64,000 bases of DNA from Cyanidiococcus yangmingshanensis (lineage: Eukaryota; Rhodophyta; Bangiophyceae; Cyanidiales; Cyanidiaceae), in NCBI GenBank assembly GCA_013995675.1, contig VWRR01000011.1, positions 248,001-312,000 on the forward strand, in the 5' to 3' direction. Position numbers and translations under genes: made by a program. A model generated the notes under the pieces. It searched no databases, was not told where the DNA came from, and was given only the letters and a program-made list of their open reading frames with translations. Shown in pieces: positions 10,985-20,276 of the stretch (position 1 is its first letter; the number at the start of each line of letters is the position of its first letter).

Positions 10985-12148
10985 ATGTTTGTGTGCAGCG
11001 GTCCCTTTGAGAGACTGCTTCGAAAAGGGGAGAATCCACGAGTTTGTTTAGGGAAACGCTCTTCACAAAGGCTTCACGAGCCGCTTTCGTCTAGAAAGTT
11101 CCCCATCTGGCGACGGCATTATGGGGTCGCTCCTAAAAACGGAAAAAAATTGGTCTGTGTTGATACTTCACTGAACGTTGAAAGCTTCTCCACAACAGAT
11201 CTTGCAGCAGAGGGAAAGGCGTGCGCACGCCTTTTGCACTTCACAGATATCCACTTCCACACTCCCTCGATTTCCGGGAGCCTACCGACTGTTAAAGAGG
11301 TATTGGGATACGCTAATCTCTATCTAGCCGGACGAAGGAAGGCCTTCGATGCTCCAAAAGCGGCAGCGGCACTCATCCGACTCATGAAAAAAATCGAACC
11401 AGACTTGATGATTTTCAGTGGTGATTTGACCTCTACGGGAACGCTGAGTGAATTCGCTATGGCATACGAGCATCTGAGACCTCTTCTTCAGCACAGCACG
11501 CTCACAAAAACATTGACACAAACTAGGAAAGTGTCATCTCGGCCAGCGCCACTGATCATGGTAGCAGGGAACCACGATCGATACTTGCACAAAAATCTGT
11601 ATGGAATGGAGCTCTTCTTCAGCGAGCAGATGCTTGGCGGTGGGCCAGTATCACCGAGGCGTTTCGATTTCACAATACAGGATGCCAGCGCGGACGCGCG
11701 TGGTTTGGCGAATATCGCAAAGCCCCTAGTCATTATCACTCTTGAACATTGCAGGCCATCGCGATGGAGTAATGGTCATCATTATATTCCAGGTACCCTT
11801 AGTCGTTTGGAGTCGCTTTTAAGAGAGCATCATGCGCGTTCTATTGTCGTTGGACATTACCCGGTGCTGGAGCCCGACGGTAGAACCTTGTATGAGCGGT
11901 TTGGCCGAAGTTTGACTGACGTCAGAGAGCTTTCGTGTATCTTACGCAGGTACCCGCCTCTCGCATATCTATGTGGCCACCATCATGCGGGTTACATCGT
12001 CAGAGACGTGGGGAGCGGCTTTTTGCATGTCAACTGCGGATCCAGCGCTAAACTCGGGTTCTCCCGTGCGCTTGAAATCCATATCGGGCGTTGTGAGGGA
12101 GATAATGGATTCAAAATCCTTGGGATTAACTCACATATGCTCTTGTGA
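10985..12148 (+). CDS. Calcineurin-like metallophosphoesterase, likely plastid
   Basis: A 387-residue protein with the full dinuclear metal set of calcineurin-like phosphoesterases: DIH (about residues 88-90), GDL (146-148), GNHD (195-198), GHYP (290-293) and GHHH (331-334). The spacing resembles the bacterial Icc/CpdA class, which hydrolyses phosphodiesters, but the substrate here is unknown. The frame is open upstream of the chosen start, yet the first ATG at 10985 gives MFVCSGPFERLLRK, a basic leader with Phe at position 2, the form of red-algal plastid transit peptides. Plastid location is therefore inferred. The gene is convergent with the carrier gene, 116 bases between stops. Confidence 0.85.
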   Translation: MFVCSGPFERLLRKGENPRVCLGKRSSQRLHEPLSSRKFPIWRRHYGVAPKNGKKLVCVDTSLNVESFSTTDLAAEGKACARLLHFTDIHFHTPSISGSLPTVKEVLGYANLYLAGRRKAFDAPKAAAALIRLMKKIEPDLMIFSGDLTSTGTLSEFAMAYEHLRPLLQHSTLTKTLTQTRKVSSRPAPLIMVAGNHDRYLHKNLYGMELFFSEQMLGGGPVSPRRFDFTIQDASADARGLANIAKPLVIITLEHCRPSRWSNGHHYIPGTLSRLESLLREHHARSIVVGHYPVLEPDGRTLYERFGRSLTDVRELSCILRRYPPLAYLCGHHHAGYIVRDVGSGFLHVNCGSSAKLGFSRALEIHIGRCEGDNGFKILGINSHMLL

Positions 12149-12264
12149 GTCTCTTCTGCGCCTTTCGCACGCTCCGTTGCGTCCCTTGGGATGTTGGACT
12201 GGTACGCAGCATGAGGTAGGGCGGGAAATTTATCGTTTTTCTGAAAAGAGTCAAGAATCAAGTT

Positions 12265-13473
12265 TCAGTAGCTCGCAGAAAGCAGCTGCGCTATCTGTTC
12301 ATAGCACACAAACGTAATCGCGGAAGATGGCGTGACACGACAGAGATTAGCTACAACCCCGCGATAGAATCCACGTAGGCCGTTCCTCGAATATATTGTC
12401 CGCAGAGCCCTCAAGAGACTCCCGTACGCCTGCATATCCACACCCTGCTGTTGCATTCGAGTGCGTGCAACTTGTAGTGGGTATGTCAAAACAGATGCAA
12501 TCACTTTGGACGCGGTTGCCGCTAGGAGGCTCTCGATGACACTCAGACGCACGATATTATTTCGCTCCGCACTATTCGTGATTGGGCCTTGGATTCTGCT
12601 TGCGTCTGACTCTGAAATGTCTTGATTGCGATGGGATGTCGCTAATCGGCGTCTCATAAAGATGCGCCGAATCCGCTCGTAAGCTGCAAACTGGATAGCG
12701 CCATGAGTGACGAGAAGTATGGAAGGCCCAAGGCCACGGTAGAATCCCCTGAATCCCTCCTCTCGCCACAGAGATCGCACCGTAGTAAGAAGAGCCCCAC
12801 TGGGATAGATCATGGCCGGACCAGTTTGGGGTGAGCTTCGCAACCCTTTTTCTAGTTGTATGCGTGTTTTGAGCAACCATATCGGATTCGTTAAGAGCAC
12901 CGTGATGATGCCGGCAAGCGTCCCAGACAAGAGATGATTCGCGCTTCCGCTCTCAGATAGATAATCCTTCGAGACGTCATGTCCAAGCTGAGCAATCAAA
13001 GTCTTGGCGCGTTGGTAACACGCGAAGTAAATTCCCCATGAAAGAGAGGAGCCAACCACAGCTGGCAAGGCACCCCTGTACAAACCGTTTCTGAGACCCT
13101 CCTCCCGTATTATTGTGGCGACTGCGTTCGCAATAGACCGATAAGAATAGTATCCGCTTTCGTGTCGTAGATCTGTCGCTTGCAGTCGCGTTTTTATCAA
13201 GTCAAATGGATGCAGAACGAGTGTGCTTAAGCAACCACCTGAGACACCCGCGACAGCGTGTGCGAGACCTCTTGGTGCTTTGACAGGCGAAATTATCTCG
13301 CTTTCTTGTCTGCCACCCATTTCTCCGCTCACGGAGACTCCGCTTGCCTTTGTTTGTGCACTATGCTCGGGAACGAACTCTGTGGCGTCGCGCCCACTCC
13401 TTGATCCCCGCGGAGAGTACTCGTCAGAGCCGTCCAAATCAGGTTCACGTGCTTCCGTTACATTTTCCGCCAT
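12265..13473 (-). CDS. Mitochondrial carrier, SLC25A32/Flx1-like (folate/FAD type)
   Basis: A 402-residue member of the mitochondrial carrier family. Three ~100-residue repeats carry the signatures HPFDLIKTRLQ, NPIWLLKTRIQ and YPLQVARTRMQ with following EGLRNGLYRG, EGFRGFYRG and NGLRGFYRG. The NPIWLLKTR form of the second repeat and RVTPSSAITFVCYE near the C-terminus are typical of the SLC25A32/Flx1/NDT branch, which moves FAD, folate or NAD/pyrimidine nucleotides across the inner membrane. The N-terminal ~65 residues are hydrophilic and acidic, longer than usual for the family. The ATG at 13473 is the first in frame. Substrate within the branch is uncertain. Confidence 0.88.
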   Translation of the reverse strand: MAENVTEAREPDLDGSDEYSPRGSRSGRDATEFVPEHSAQTKASGVSVSGEMGGRQESEIISPVKAPRGLAHAVAGVSGGCLSTLVLHPFDLIKTRLQATDLRHESGYYSYRSIANAVATIIREEGLRNGLYRGALPAVVGSSLSWGIYFACYQRAKTLIAQLGHDVSKDYLSESGSANHLLSGTLAGIITVLLTNPIWLLKTRIQLEKGLRSSPQTGPAMIYPSGALLTTVRSLWREEGFRGFYRGLGPSILLVTHGAIQFAAYERIRRIFMRRRLATSHRNQDISESDASRIQGPITNSAERNNIVRLSVIESLLAATASKVIASVLTYPLQVARTRMQQQGVDMQAYGSLLRALRTIYSRNGLRGFYRGVVANLCRVTPSSAITFVCYEQIAQLLSASY

Positions 13474-13985
13474 AAGAACGAGAAGATTTTTCCAGATACA
13501 TAAGCGCGAGGACAGGTTTTACCAGAAAATTTTCCTACTAGTATGAACGAAGTAGGCTGCAGCGCGAAGGTCCCTCTTCGACTGCGAGATACGTTGTCTC
13601 TTGCTACGTGTGCTGAAATCATCTGCGCCTGCCATACGGGGGTTGCCGGGCTCTACGATTGCTCCACGGAAGTTTGAAGAGGAACTTCTCCATCGTTTTC
13701 TTGCGTTACTCTGAACGGCTATCCCTTACATACATAGTTTAATGCTGAAATGCGACGACAGACACATCTTCGCAGGAGGCATCGGAATCAAAGCACTTCT
13801 CTGTTACTGAACTTGGAAGGGGTTCTTCATGGAGAATTCCGTCTTTTATACATACCGATAGCTCTGCGAGTATTCCACCGAGTGGACTCAAATTTCCATC
13901 AATGCTCCAGCCGATACCAACGCAAGCTCTGTCTTTCCATGCTTACCAATCGAATTCTTTCCGGAAGCCACAAAAACAACTACGC
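13474..13985. other. Intergenic, nothing recognised
   Basis: About 510 bases between the carrier start and the FAS1 stop. It should hold the carrier promoter and the FAS1 3' end. No conserved frame or RNA seen. Confidence 0.5.
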
Positions 13986-14525
13986 TCAACCCGAACCGTA
14001 CAAAATCGCACCATGCAAACTAGGTGGGATTAAAACCCCATTGATAATGTGAATCACCCCGAGATCGAAAAAGACGTCGGGCACGATCACTTTGCGTGTA
14101 CCCTCGACGTAAATTGCTGTACTTGTCGCGTTAATCATCAGCGTCTCATTGTCAAAGAGTGTCTTGGCCAAGATGACCCCCTCACCAAGCAGAAAGTGGG
14201 CCGTAATGTTCCCCGGTAAAATATGGTACAGGAGAACGTCCTTCAGAAGCGTCTCGTTCGTGTGAAGCCTAGCCGTTACATTGGCTGGCAAGCTGCTGAA
14301 CGCTGTGTTATCCGGCGCAAACACCGTTATGGCCCTGTGCTCCGCTGCAAGCGCACTCAGCTGTGAGGACAACGTGCTGTTCACCAAGGTGATCAGGGTA
14401 CTTATGTCGGGATGCTCGTGCTCCACCTCGCTCAAAGTCTGTGCTGTCGCAAGCCTTGCATGCACGAACGAGAAAATACAGAAAAACACCAATAAAGCTT
14501 TTGATAGACGTGTGCTGCGAGACAT
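13986..14525 (-). CDS. Secreted single-domain fasciclin (FAS1) protein
   Basis: A 179-residue protein: signal peptide (about residues 1-30, RLSKALLVFFCIFSFVHARL) followed by one FAS1 domain. The domain shows the family blocks ITVFAPDNTAFSSLP (H1), LKDVLLYHILPG, and the C-terminal VPDVFFDLGVIHIINGVLIPP (H2 box). FAS1 proteins mediate cell-surface or matrix adhesion; here the product is probably secreted or wall-associated. Several Asn-X-Ser/Thr sites are present. The frame runs 54 codons further upstream, but the ATG at 14525 places the signal peptide at the N-terminus. It is divergent from the trigger factor gene and shares a short upstream region. Confidence 0.85.
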   Translation of the reverse strand: MSRSTRLSKALLVFFCIFSFVHARLATAQTLSEVEHEHPDISTLITLVNSTLSSQLSALAAEHRAITVFAPDNTAFSSLPANVTARLHTNETLLKDVLLYHILPGNITAHFLLGEGVILAKTLFDNETLMINATSTAIYVEGTRKVIVPDVFFDLGVIHIINGVLIPPSLHGAILYGSG

Positions 14526-14625
14526 GTTTCTAGACCAATGACACAGTGTGCGCGACAAACACAAATCATGTGGCAGAGAAATTCCGACATCGGATCCGTG
14601 GCGTGTCTTCCGGTCGGAGTTCGAT

Positions 14626-14635
14626 GTCACGTGAC
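14626..14635. promoter_or_regulatory. Palindromic CACGTG box between FAS1 and trigger factor
   Basis: The same GTCACGTGAC decamer as at 1271 lies 100 bases upstream of the FAS1 ATG and 80 bases upstream of the trigger factor ATG. A palindrome in a divergent promoter could serve both genes. Function is inferred from the known bHLH/bZIP core only. Confidence 0.35.
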
Positions 14636-14714
14636 ACCCGGGAGGGCCGTGAATCGAAGGAGCGCGCCGGAGCCCCGTCGCCGCCACGGCGTCGGTTGTT
14701 CTACACGAACACTC

Positions 14715-16337
14715 ATGAACCGTGCGGCTCTATTCTTCGTGGGGGGCTGTGGACGATTTATACTTTCAACAAACACAAAATCGGCCGTCTCTTGGATCCC
14801 TCCAAAATTTGCTTGTCATGAGTCGCGATCTCCCGCCAAACTGGGGCACATTCAGCTTGCACGAAGGATTGGTCACGGCCGGGGTCAACGACGAGTGGCT
14901 GGTCACCAGCGCGCTCATGGTGCCGGCGCAACGGCTCATATATACATGGCAGTGGAATCCGAGAGAATTGATTCAAAAGGATCAAAAGTGTCGTTGAGAA
15001 TCAAAGTGGACGGCGAGACAACCAAGGCCGCAGTGGACACGGTTTTGAAGGAGCTCGGAAAAACAGCTAGTATTCCGGGTTTTCGCAAGGGAAAAGTGCC
15101 ACAGAATGTCCTAGTTAGCTACTTTGGGGAGAAAAATATTAATGCTTCTGCACTAGAAGAGGTTGTGAATGAAACTGTGAAGCTTGCATTGCAAGAGGCG
15201 AAAATCCAGTACTTGGGGAACGCGTCCCTCATCGAGAAACCGGAGGATGTCGTGACGCGTTTTACTCCGGGGCAACCGCTTTCGTTCGATATTAGCGTCG
15301 ACGTTTGGCCTGAGGCGAAGCTGAAAGAGTCGTATAAGGAGACGGAAATCGTTGTTGCCCGTTTGCCAGAGGATGATATTGAGGAACTCGTTGAACGGAC
15401 CTTGGATGATTTGCGAAAGCGAACATCGCAGCTCCAGGATGTTCAGAACGGCACCATCGAATATGGAAACACTGTGGTAGCATCCATTCGGTGCTACCGG
15501 ATGCTCCCTGATGGGAAGAGAGGCGATCGTATTCGAGGTGTTGCGTCTGATGAAGAGGTGAACGTTCCCATCGAGAGGGGTCGTTTTTTGGAGGGCTTCG
15601 TTGAGGGCCTAATCGGCGCAAAAGTTGGAGAGGTGCGGCAGATCCCGGTCCGTTTCCCCGAAAATCATAAGGCAACAAAGCTCGCAGGAAAATCTGTGCT
15701 TTTTGAGGTAAGAATTCATTCAATCAAGGAATGCATACTGCCAGAGGTAACTGACGAATGGGCCAAACAGGTCACCGAACAGGAAAATGTCGAAAAACTC
15801 AAAGAAACTCTTCGCGAGAAGCTGGTAGAGGAAAACCAACGGATGCGAGAGCGAAGTATGGACCGCGCAATTGAGGATTTTATCCTTAATATCACGGAAG
15901 TGGACTTACCTGAAAGTCTTATCGAAGAGCAAGTCAAACGGCAGTTTGCGGAGCTTATGGCGGAGCTGAAAACCCAGGGAGTGCCGGACAACAAAATCAA
16001 GGCAATGATTACAAAAGAAAACTATGAACGGTACCGTTCGGGACCAGCTAGAGAGAATGCGGAGAGAAGCCTACGAATCGGTTTCGGCATCTCTAAAATT
16101 GTTGAGAACGAGGGCCTCAAGCTCGATGATTCCGAGATTGAAAAACGGTTGCAGGCTGAGCGAGAGCTGGCCGGCGCCGAGGAATTCGAGGAGAAGCCAG
16201 TTCGCGATCGACTCGTAGCCGTCATGGAACGCGAGATTGCTTTTGATTTCATTCGGAAGAACTGCTCATTCAAATTTGTGAACACTCCCAAACCAGATCA
16301 GAGCAGGTCATCTGTTCCTGCGCAACTCGCAGCCTAG
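14715..16337 (+). CDS. TIG: Trigger factor, plastid precursor
   Basis: A 540-residue bacterial-type trigger factor, the ribosome-bound chaperone that meets nascent chains at the tunnel exit. The N-domain carries GFRKGKVPQ, matching the GFRxGKxP ribosome-binding signature. A central FKBP-like PPIase part runs from about IEYGNTVVASI to the VRIHSIKE segment, and the helical C-domain with VEENQRMRERSMDRAIEDF and PESLIEEQVKRQFAEL follows. The first ~85 residues are basic and begin MNRAALFFVGG, a Phe-containing leader, so the product is the plastid chaperone inherited from the cyanobacterial symbiont. The frame is open upstream to 14538; 14715 is the first ATG after the palindrome. Start is therefore moderately sure. 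No break in frame. Confidence 0.92.
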   Translation: MNRAALFFVGGCGRFILSTNTKSAVSWIPPKFACHESRSPAKLGHIQLARRIGHGRGQRRVAGHQRAHGAGATAHIYMAVESERIDSKGSKVSLRIKVDGETTKAAVDTVLKELGKTASIPGFRKGKVPQNVLVSYFGEKNINASALEEVVNETVKLALQEAKIQYLGNASLIEKPEDVVTRFTPGQPLSFDISVDVWPEAKLKESYKETEIVVARLPEDDIEELVERTLDDLRKRTSQLQDVQNGTIEYGNTVVASIRCYRMLPDGKRGDRIRGVASDEEVNVPIERGRFLEGFVEGLIGAKVGEVRQIPVRFPENHKATKLAGKSVLFEVRIHSIKECILPEVTDEWAKQVTEQENVEKLKETLREKLVEENQRMRERSMDRAIEDFILNITEVDLPESLIEEQVKRQFAELMAELKTQGVPDNKIKAMITKENYERYRSGPARENAERSLRIGFGISKIVENEGLKLDDSEIEKRLQAERELAGAEEFEEKPVRDRLVAVMEREIAFDFIRKNCSFKFVNTPKPDQSRSSVPAQLAA

Positions 16338-17245
16338 TTCGATAGACCATCTCGAATCTGAACGCACGTAAACATTCTAATTCCGCGACGGCTACCCATC
16401 TAGCTTAGGTGCCCCGAGCATAACTGTGTCGGATGTACTGCTGAACCAGCTTGATGTGCAGATGGACGAATCTTTCATATGCGGGGCCTGGAGGAGTGCC
16501 CAAATAAATAGTATAGAGGTAGATTGTTTTCCCAGAGATTTCTCCCAGAATGTTGAGCATTCATCTACGAGTTTGTCTGCTTGTGAGCGCCGCGGCAAAA
16601 TCCTAACTCGCCCGGATGGCCGACAAAAGATGCTAGGCTTAGTTCCTCGCCAATGAAAAAAGACGCAAAAATGATCCGTTCCTAATAAGAAAGGGCCAGG
16701 AAATCTCCGTGCCAGCTCAGAGTACCTCTTCATTCAGCGATGGCCCATTTTCGGGGATGACGCATTCGAAGTTCCTCATTTTCTCAGAAAAGACGTTCGT
16801 GTTCTGATACTCCTTTATGAAAGGGTGAAGCCAGAAACAAACCTGTCGTGAAAAATCGCAGTTGTCTCGGCTCGTACGCGCCCTTCACGAAACAGAGATT
16901 GCGATGCATCAGAAAATAATGACCGCGCCTCTCTCACGCAGGTTCAGGGATACAATATCCGGCAGTGGCGACTGCGCGCTACGTAAAGAGGTGACCGAGC
17001 AGTGTTAGCACGCGTACATATCGTCAAACCACGGAAATACAATCCCAGATCCAGCAGCTGTGCCAGCTCACCTTCTAAACTAGAGAACGGGTATGCGAAA
17101 AGTCTTTGGGGTGCGCTCAATTCCCAGAATCATACAATTGATTCAATGACGCCACGAAGAGCGTGTCTGCTCAAAAAAGCATAATTCTGCTGCCAGATGC
17201 CTCAGCCGGCGTCTGCATTCTGGGATATTTGTCGGAACCAAAAAC
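16338..17245. other. Intergenic, nothing recognised
   Basis: About 900 bases between the trigger factor stop and the OXLD1-like stop. Only short frames are open and no RNA gene or repeat is visible. Confidence 0.5.
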
Positions 17246-17623
17246 TCACTTTTTTCGTTCACTGTGCCGCCTCATATCCTGCTCTTTTAAGCTCTCTCGG
17301 TACTCTTTAAGTTTTTCATAGTATGTTGTCCATACACAGTTCTCACAACCGTTGCCACAGCAGTCATAAGGGCCGGGTTCCTTTGGTGGAGTCAGTGGAT
17401 TTATGTTATCTGCTTCTGAAAGGAGCTCCTTGTTCTGACTTGAAGAACTCTGCCCGTGCTGAAGTTCGTTCGACGCAGCTGCTCGCGTTGCCGACACGAA
17501 ACCGCTTCGTTCAGAGTTTCTTCTGTCCGCGCTTACCCGAGGCGGTTTGTTCTTATTTTGCATGGTGCTGAATTTCCGCGTTCCGAAAAGAATACAACGT
17601 CCAAGACACGTCAATGAACGCAT
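17246..17623 (-). CDS. OXLD1-like mitochondrial small protein (Oxidored-like domain)
   Basis: A 125-residue protein. The C-terminal half contains PPKEPGPYDCCGNGCENCVW followed by TTYYEKLKEY, the hallmark of the Oxidored-like/OXLD1 family: a Cys-rich CC..GC..C motif next to an aromatic helix. Family members are small mitochondrial proteins of unclear role. The N-terminus from the first ATG (MRSLTCLGRCILFGTRKFS) is an amphipathic basic presequence, supporting mitochondrial import. The frame extends to 17683 but without an ATG. The middle is Ser/Gln-rich and probably disordered. Confidence 0.75.
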   Translation of the reverse strand: MRSLTCLGRCILFGTRKFSTMQNKNKPPRVSADRRNSERSGFVSATRAAASNELQHGQSSSSQNKELLSEADNINPLTPPKEPGPYDCCGNGCENCVWTTYYEKLKEYRESLKEQDMRRHSERKK

Positions 17624-17679
17624 CAAGTGGGGCGACTGGTGTGAGCATTTTGCAGCGCTATCCCCACTAGAGCCAAATT

Positions 17680-17907
17680 TCACGAATCGCGTCTAGTACT
17701 CCCGCTGTGATGAAGAGCGCGGCCACAAATCAATGCGCAGCGCAGTATACCAGCGCAATTCGAGGTGTATGGCTTCTCGTACAAGAATATGGCTGCAGAT
17801 TCTTCGAGGTGGGACGCTTTTGAAACAGTTGACAAGGTCACGCCCTGCTCCCTCGTCTCTAGTGCGGCCGATGACAGCAATATTGCAATAAACGCGAGCG
17901 CGAGCAT
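17680..17907 (-). CDS. Hypothetical small secreted protein
   Basis: A 75-residue frame starting MLALAFIAILLSSAALETREQG, which looks like a cleavable signal peptide, followed by ~50 residues with three cysteines. I do not recognise it. It ends just upstream of the OXLD1-like gene on the same strand. It may be a first exon or a chance frame. Confidence 0.25.
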   Translation of the reverse strand: MLALAFIAILLSSAALETREQGVTLSTVSKASHLEESAAIFLYEKPYTSNCAGILRCALICGRALHHSGSTRRDS

Positions 17908-18628
17908 TTTCGTAAGTATTCAGAAAAGCAAGTCGCGAAGTTAAAGCACGCTTTCCTACTCGTTTAGCGAGAGCTCGATGTGTGTGCTTCTATCCCGCCA
18001 TGCTCAATAGGACTGCGATGCCTGCCAGTAAAGAGCTTGGATAAAACTCGAATATTCCTGCATCACGAAAGGCCATATAGCGACCTCATTCCTCTCGCGA
18101 TTCATTCAAATTTGATACGTAAGTATAACTGGAGCCCCAAAATAAGATGCGAAACCTGCCATGCCATGCGTTTGATCTACAGAAATGAAACGGGATCATG
18201 TTTTAGATCAGTTCCTGGAAATGATATCGGTGGCAGAGTATAAAAGTCAAACTGTATTCGGAAACTGAAAATTTGGCCGGTCTCGCCGCTCACCGAACCT
18301 AGGACGTTCGGCAGTGCGGATATGGCATAGCTCCGGCCGAACGGAAGAAACATATCATCTCGATGTCTGATCACCAAGTGCAAGCCCTCTTGAGCGACTA
18401 GCAAACCTCGGTTTTCAGGCCCCGGCGGTTGCACGATCTCGACTGCAGAGAAAGGTTATAAACTCAAGCTAGGCTAAGTGAGAATTCGTGCTTGTTCTTG
18501 GTCGCGGCTCATCAGAAGCCTCGGAGTCTCCTATAGCCTCAGGACTCGTCATATACAGTCATCGCTGAAGTTTAATTCTCTCCAGAGGCGCGATGCATCG
18601 CATTTCAGCTCAAGGCGCGGTTCGAGAT
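17908..18628. other. Intergenic, nothing recognised
   Basis: About 720 bases. Two short frames overlap on opposite strands near 17980-18434. No domain, RNA or repeat seen. Confidence 0.45.
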
Positions 18629-19264
18629 TCATATGACTATTGCTCGAGATTTCCAATATTCAACAGCCTGCATGTACAAATGTCGATTCAAAGGAACGCC
18701 ACTACCCCCTTCACTCAAAATCGCGTTCCGCATGATTGTTATCGGCTGCATAGGAGTCTCGTGAGGTTCGTCTTGAGCTTTGACGCTGATAATACGCCAA
18801 GGGGCCGGCTCTTCTGGAGGATCCTCACCCAGAGCGAGCGCTTCCTTTATGCATTGTTCTCGGGAATATAGAATTACGTCCAGATACCGCGCGATTGAGA
18901 GACTCTCGTTTCCCCCCACGAGGCTAAGCGGAAAGTATCGAACCAAAACAGGAAGCTCTTTTTCCGTTCGCGCCTCGTAACGTGTCCTAAGAAGACGCTC
19001 GTTCTCATCTGTTATGTTCAATACAGAAACGCGTGCGCTCGTAAAGTTGGGCACGAACAGGTGTTTGCAGAATTCAGCGTAGCCTTGCACAAGTGCTGGT
19101 GTATCCCGGAACTCAACTTCGAGCGCCAACCTTTCCTGATAATAAACGTTCACCCGCTGCTCAAACAGCTCTGGCTCGTAGAAGATTCTCGTTCCACTGT
19201 AGCTTGAATTGTTAAACTGGCGGAGAGCAAAACGGTCTAGTTTTAGAAGACGTGCCGACGACAT
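18629..19264 (-). CDS. DUF3228 family protein
   Basis: A 211-residue protein of the DUF3228 family, found in bacteria and plants and of unknown function. It aligns from the start: LDRFALRQFNNSSYSGTRI, then GYAEFCKHLFVPNF, LRTRYEARTEKELPVLVRYF, ARYLDVILYSREQ, MQPITIMRNAILSEGGSGV and the ending YMQAVEYWKSRAIVI, all blocks I recall from plant members. The ATG at 19264 (MSSARLLKLDRF) fits the family N-terminus; longer starts add a non-conserved leader. No transit peptide is evident, so cytosolic. It is divergent from the P5CR gene with only 110 bases between ATGs. Confidence 0.85.
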   Translation of the reverse strand: MSSARLLKLDRFALRQFNNSSYSGTRIFYEPELFEQRVNVYYQERLALEVEFRDTPALVQGYAEFCKHLFVPNFTSARVSVLNITDENERLLRTRYEARTEKELPVLVRYFPLSLVGGNESLSIARYLDVILYSREQCIKEALALGEDPPEEPAPWRIISVKAQDEPHETPMQPITIMRNAILSEGGSGVPLNRHLYMQAVEYWKSRAIVI

Positions 19265-19374
19265 TAGCAAAGTGTCGTAAGCGCCGATGAAAACCGAGAA
19301 TTGTAATACGCTCGAGCTTCTTCGATTTTGCATTCTGGATCAGCGGACCCCAAGAGTCTATCGAGCTATCAGTG

Positions 19375-20202
19375 ATGGAACATTTTAGAATAGGTTTCCT
19401 CGGTGGAGGGGCGATGTGTGAGGCCATTCTCCGAGGGATCTTACATAAAGACGTAGTAAAAGCTTCAAATGTCTGGGTAAGCGACATTGCCGAAACTCGT
19501 TTAGAAGTGATGCGCGGATTCGGCGTTCAAGCTACAACGAGTAGCAGAAAAGTTGTTGAAAACTCTTCCATCGTTATTCTCGCAGTCAAACCGGACACAG
19601 TAGCGCAAGTCCTAGAGGAAGTGCAGGATTTGCTTACCCCAAACCACGTTATTATTTCGATCTGCGCTGGCGTACCGCTGCAAAAGTTGGAGAGCCTGGT
19701 TCCTTCAAACTTGGCGGTTGTGCGGGTCATGCCCAACACCCCTTGCCTTGTCGGAGCCGCCGGGTCTGCATATGCTCTCGGTAAAAACGCCAGCATAGAA
19801 AGCATGCCGTGATCGTAGAGAAAGTTTTTGGGGCGGTCGGTCTGGTAGTTCGTATCCAGGAAAAGCTCTTGGACGCAGTTACCGGCCTTAGCGGCTCGGG
19901 CCCCGCATACGTTTTCATGTTCATGGAAGCGCTTGCTGATGGGGGTGTCTGCGCTGGCCTGCCACGCGAGACTGCGAGAAAGTTAGCCTGCCAAACGGTT
20001 TATGGGGCGGCAAAGATGGCTTTGGAACAGGAGAATCTTCATCTTGCAGAGCTACGCAATCGGGTTGAATCGCCGGGAGGAACAACAATTGCTGCATCTC
20101 GGACATTGGAAAGCTGGCAACTTCCGCGCAACTGTCATTAACGCAGTCGTGACTGCTGCGCAAAGAAGTAAGGAAATGCGAGAGAAGCCTTCCCCATTGT
20201 AG
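19375..20202 (+). CDS. P5CR: Pyrroline-5-carboxylate reductase, frame broken twice
   Basis: The product makes proline by NAD(P)H-dependent reduction of pyrroline-5-carboxylate. Visible blocks are GFLGGGAMCEAILRGI (dinucleotide site), VILAVKP, RVMPNTPCLVGAA, then VEKVFGAVG, AVTGLSGSGPAYVFMFMEALADGG and SPGGTTIA, ending in FRATVINAVVTAAQRSKEM. The coding frame shifts by about -1 near 19800-19811, between the IESMP and IVEKVF segments, and by about +1 near 20114-20117, before KAGNFRATV. Allowing for both, length (~275) and block spacing match plant P5CR. No GT...AG intron explains either shift. Either the sequence has indel errors or the gene is decayed. It converges with derlin, 74 bases between stops. 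Confidence 0.85.
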
Positions 20203-20276
20203 TTTTGAATAGTTGGTCCGTTCTTGGAAAGAGGTATTTCAAAGCAAAATACCGAAATGTTTAAAACATTGGCCTT

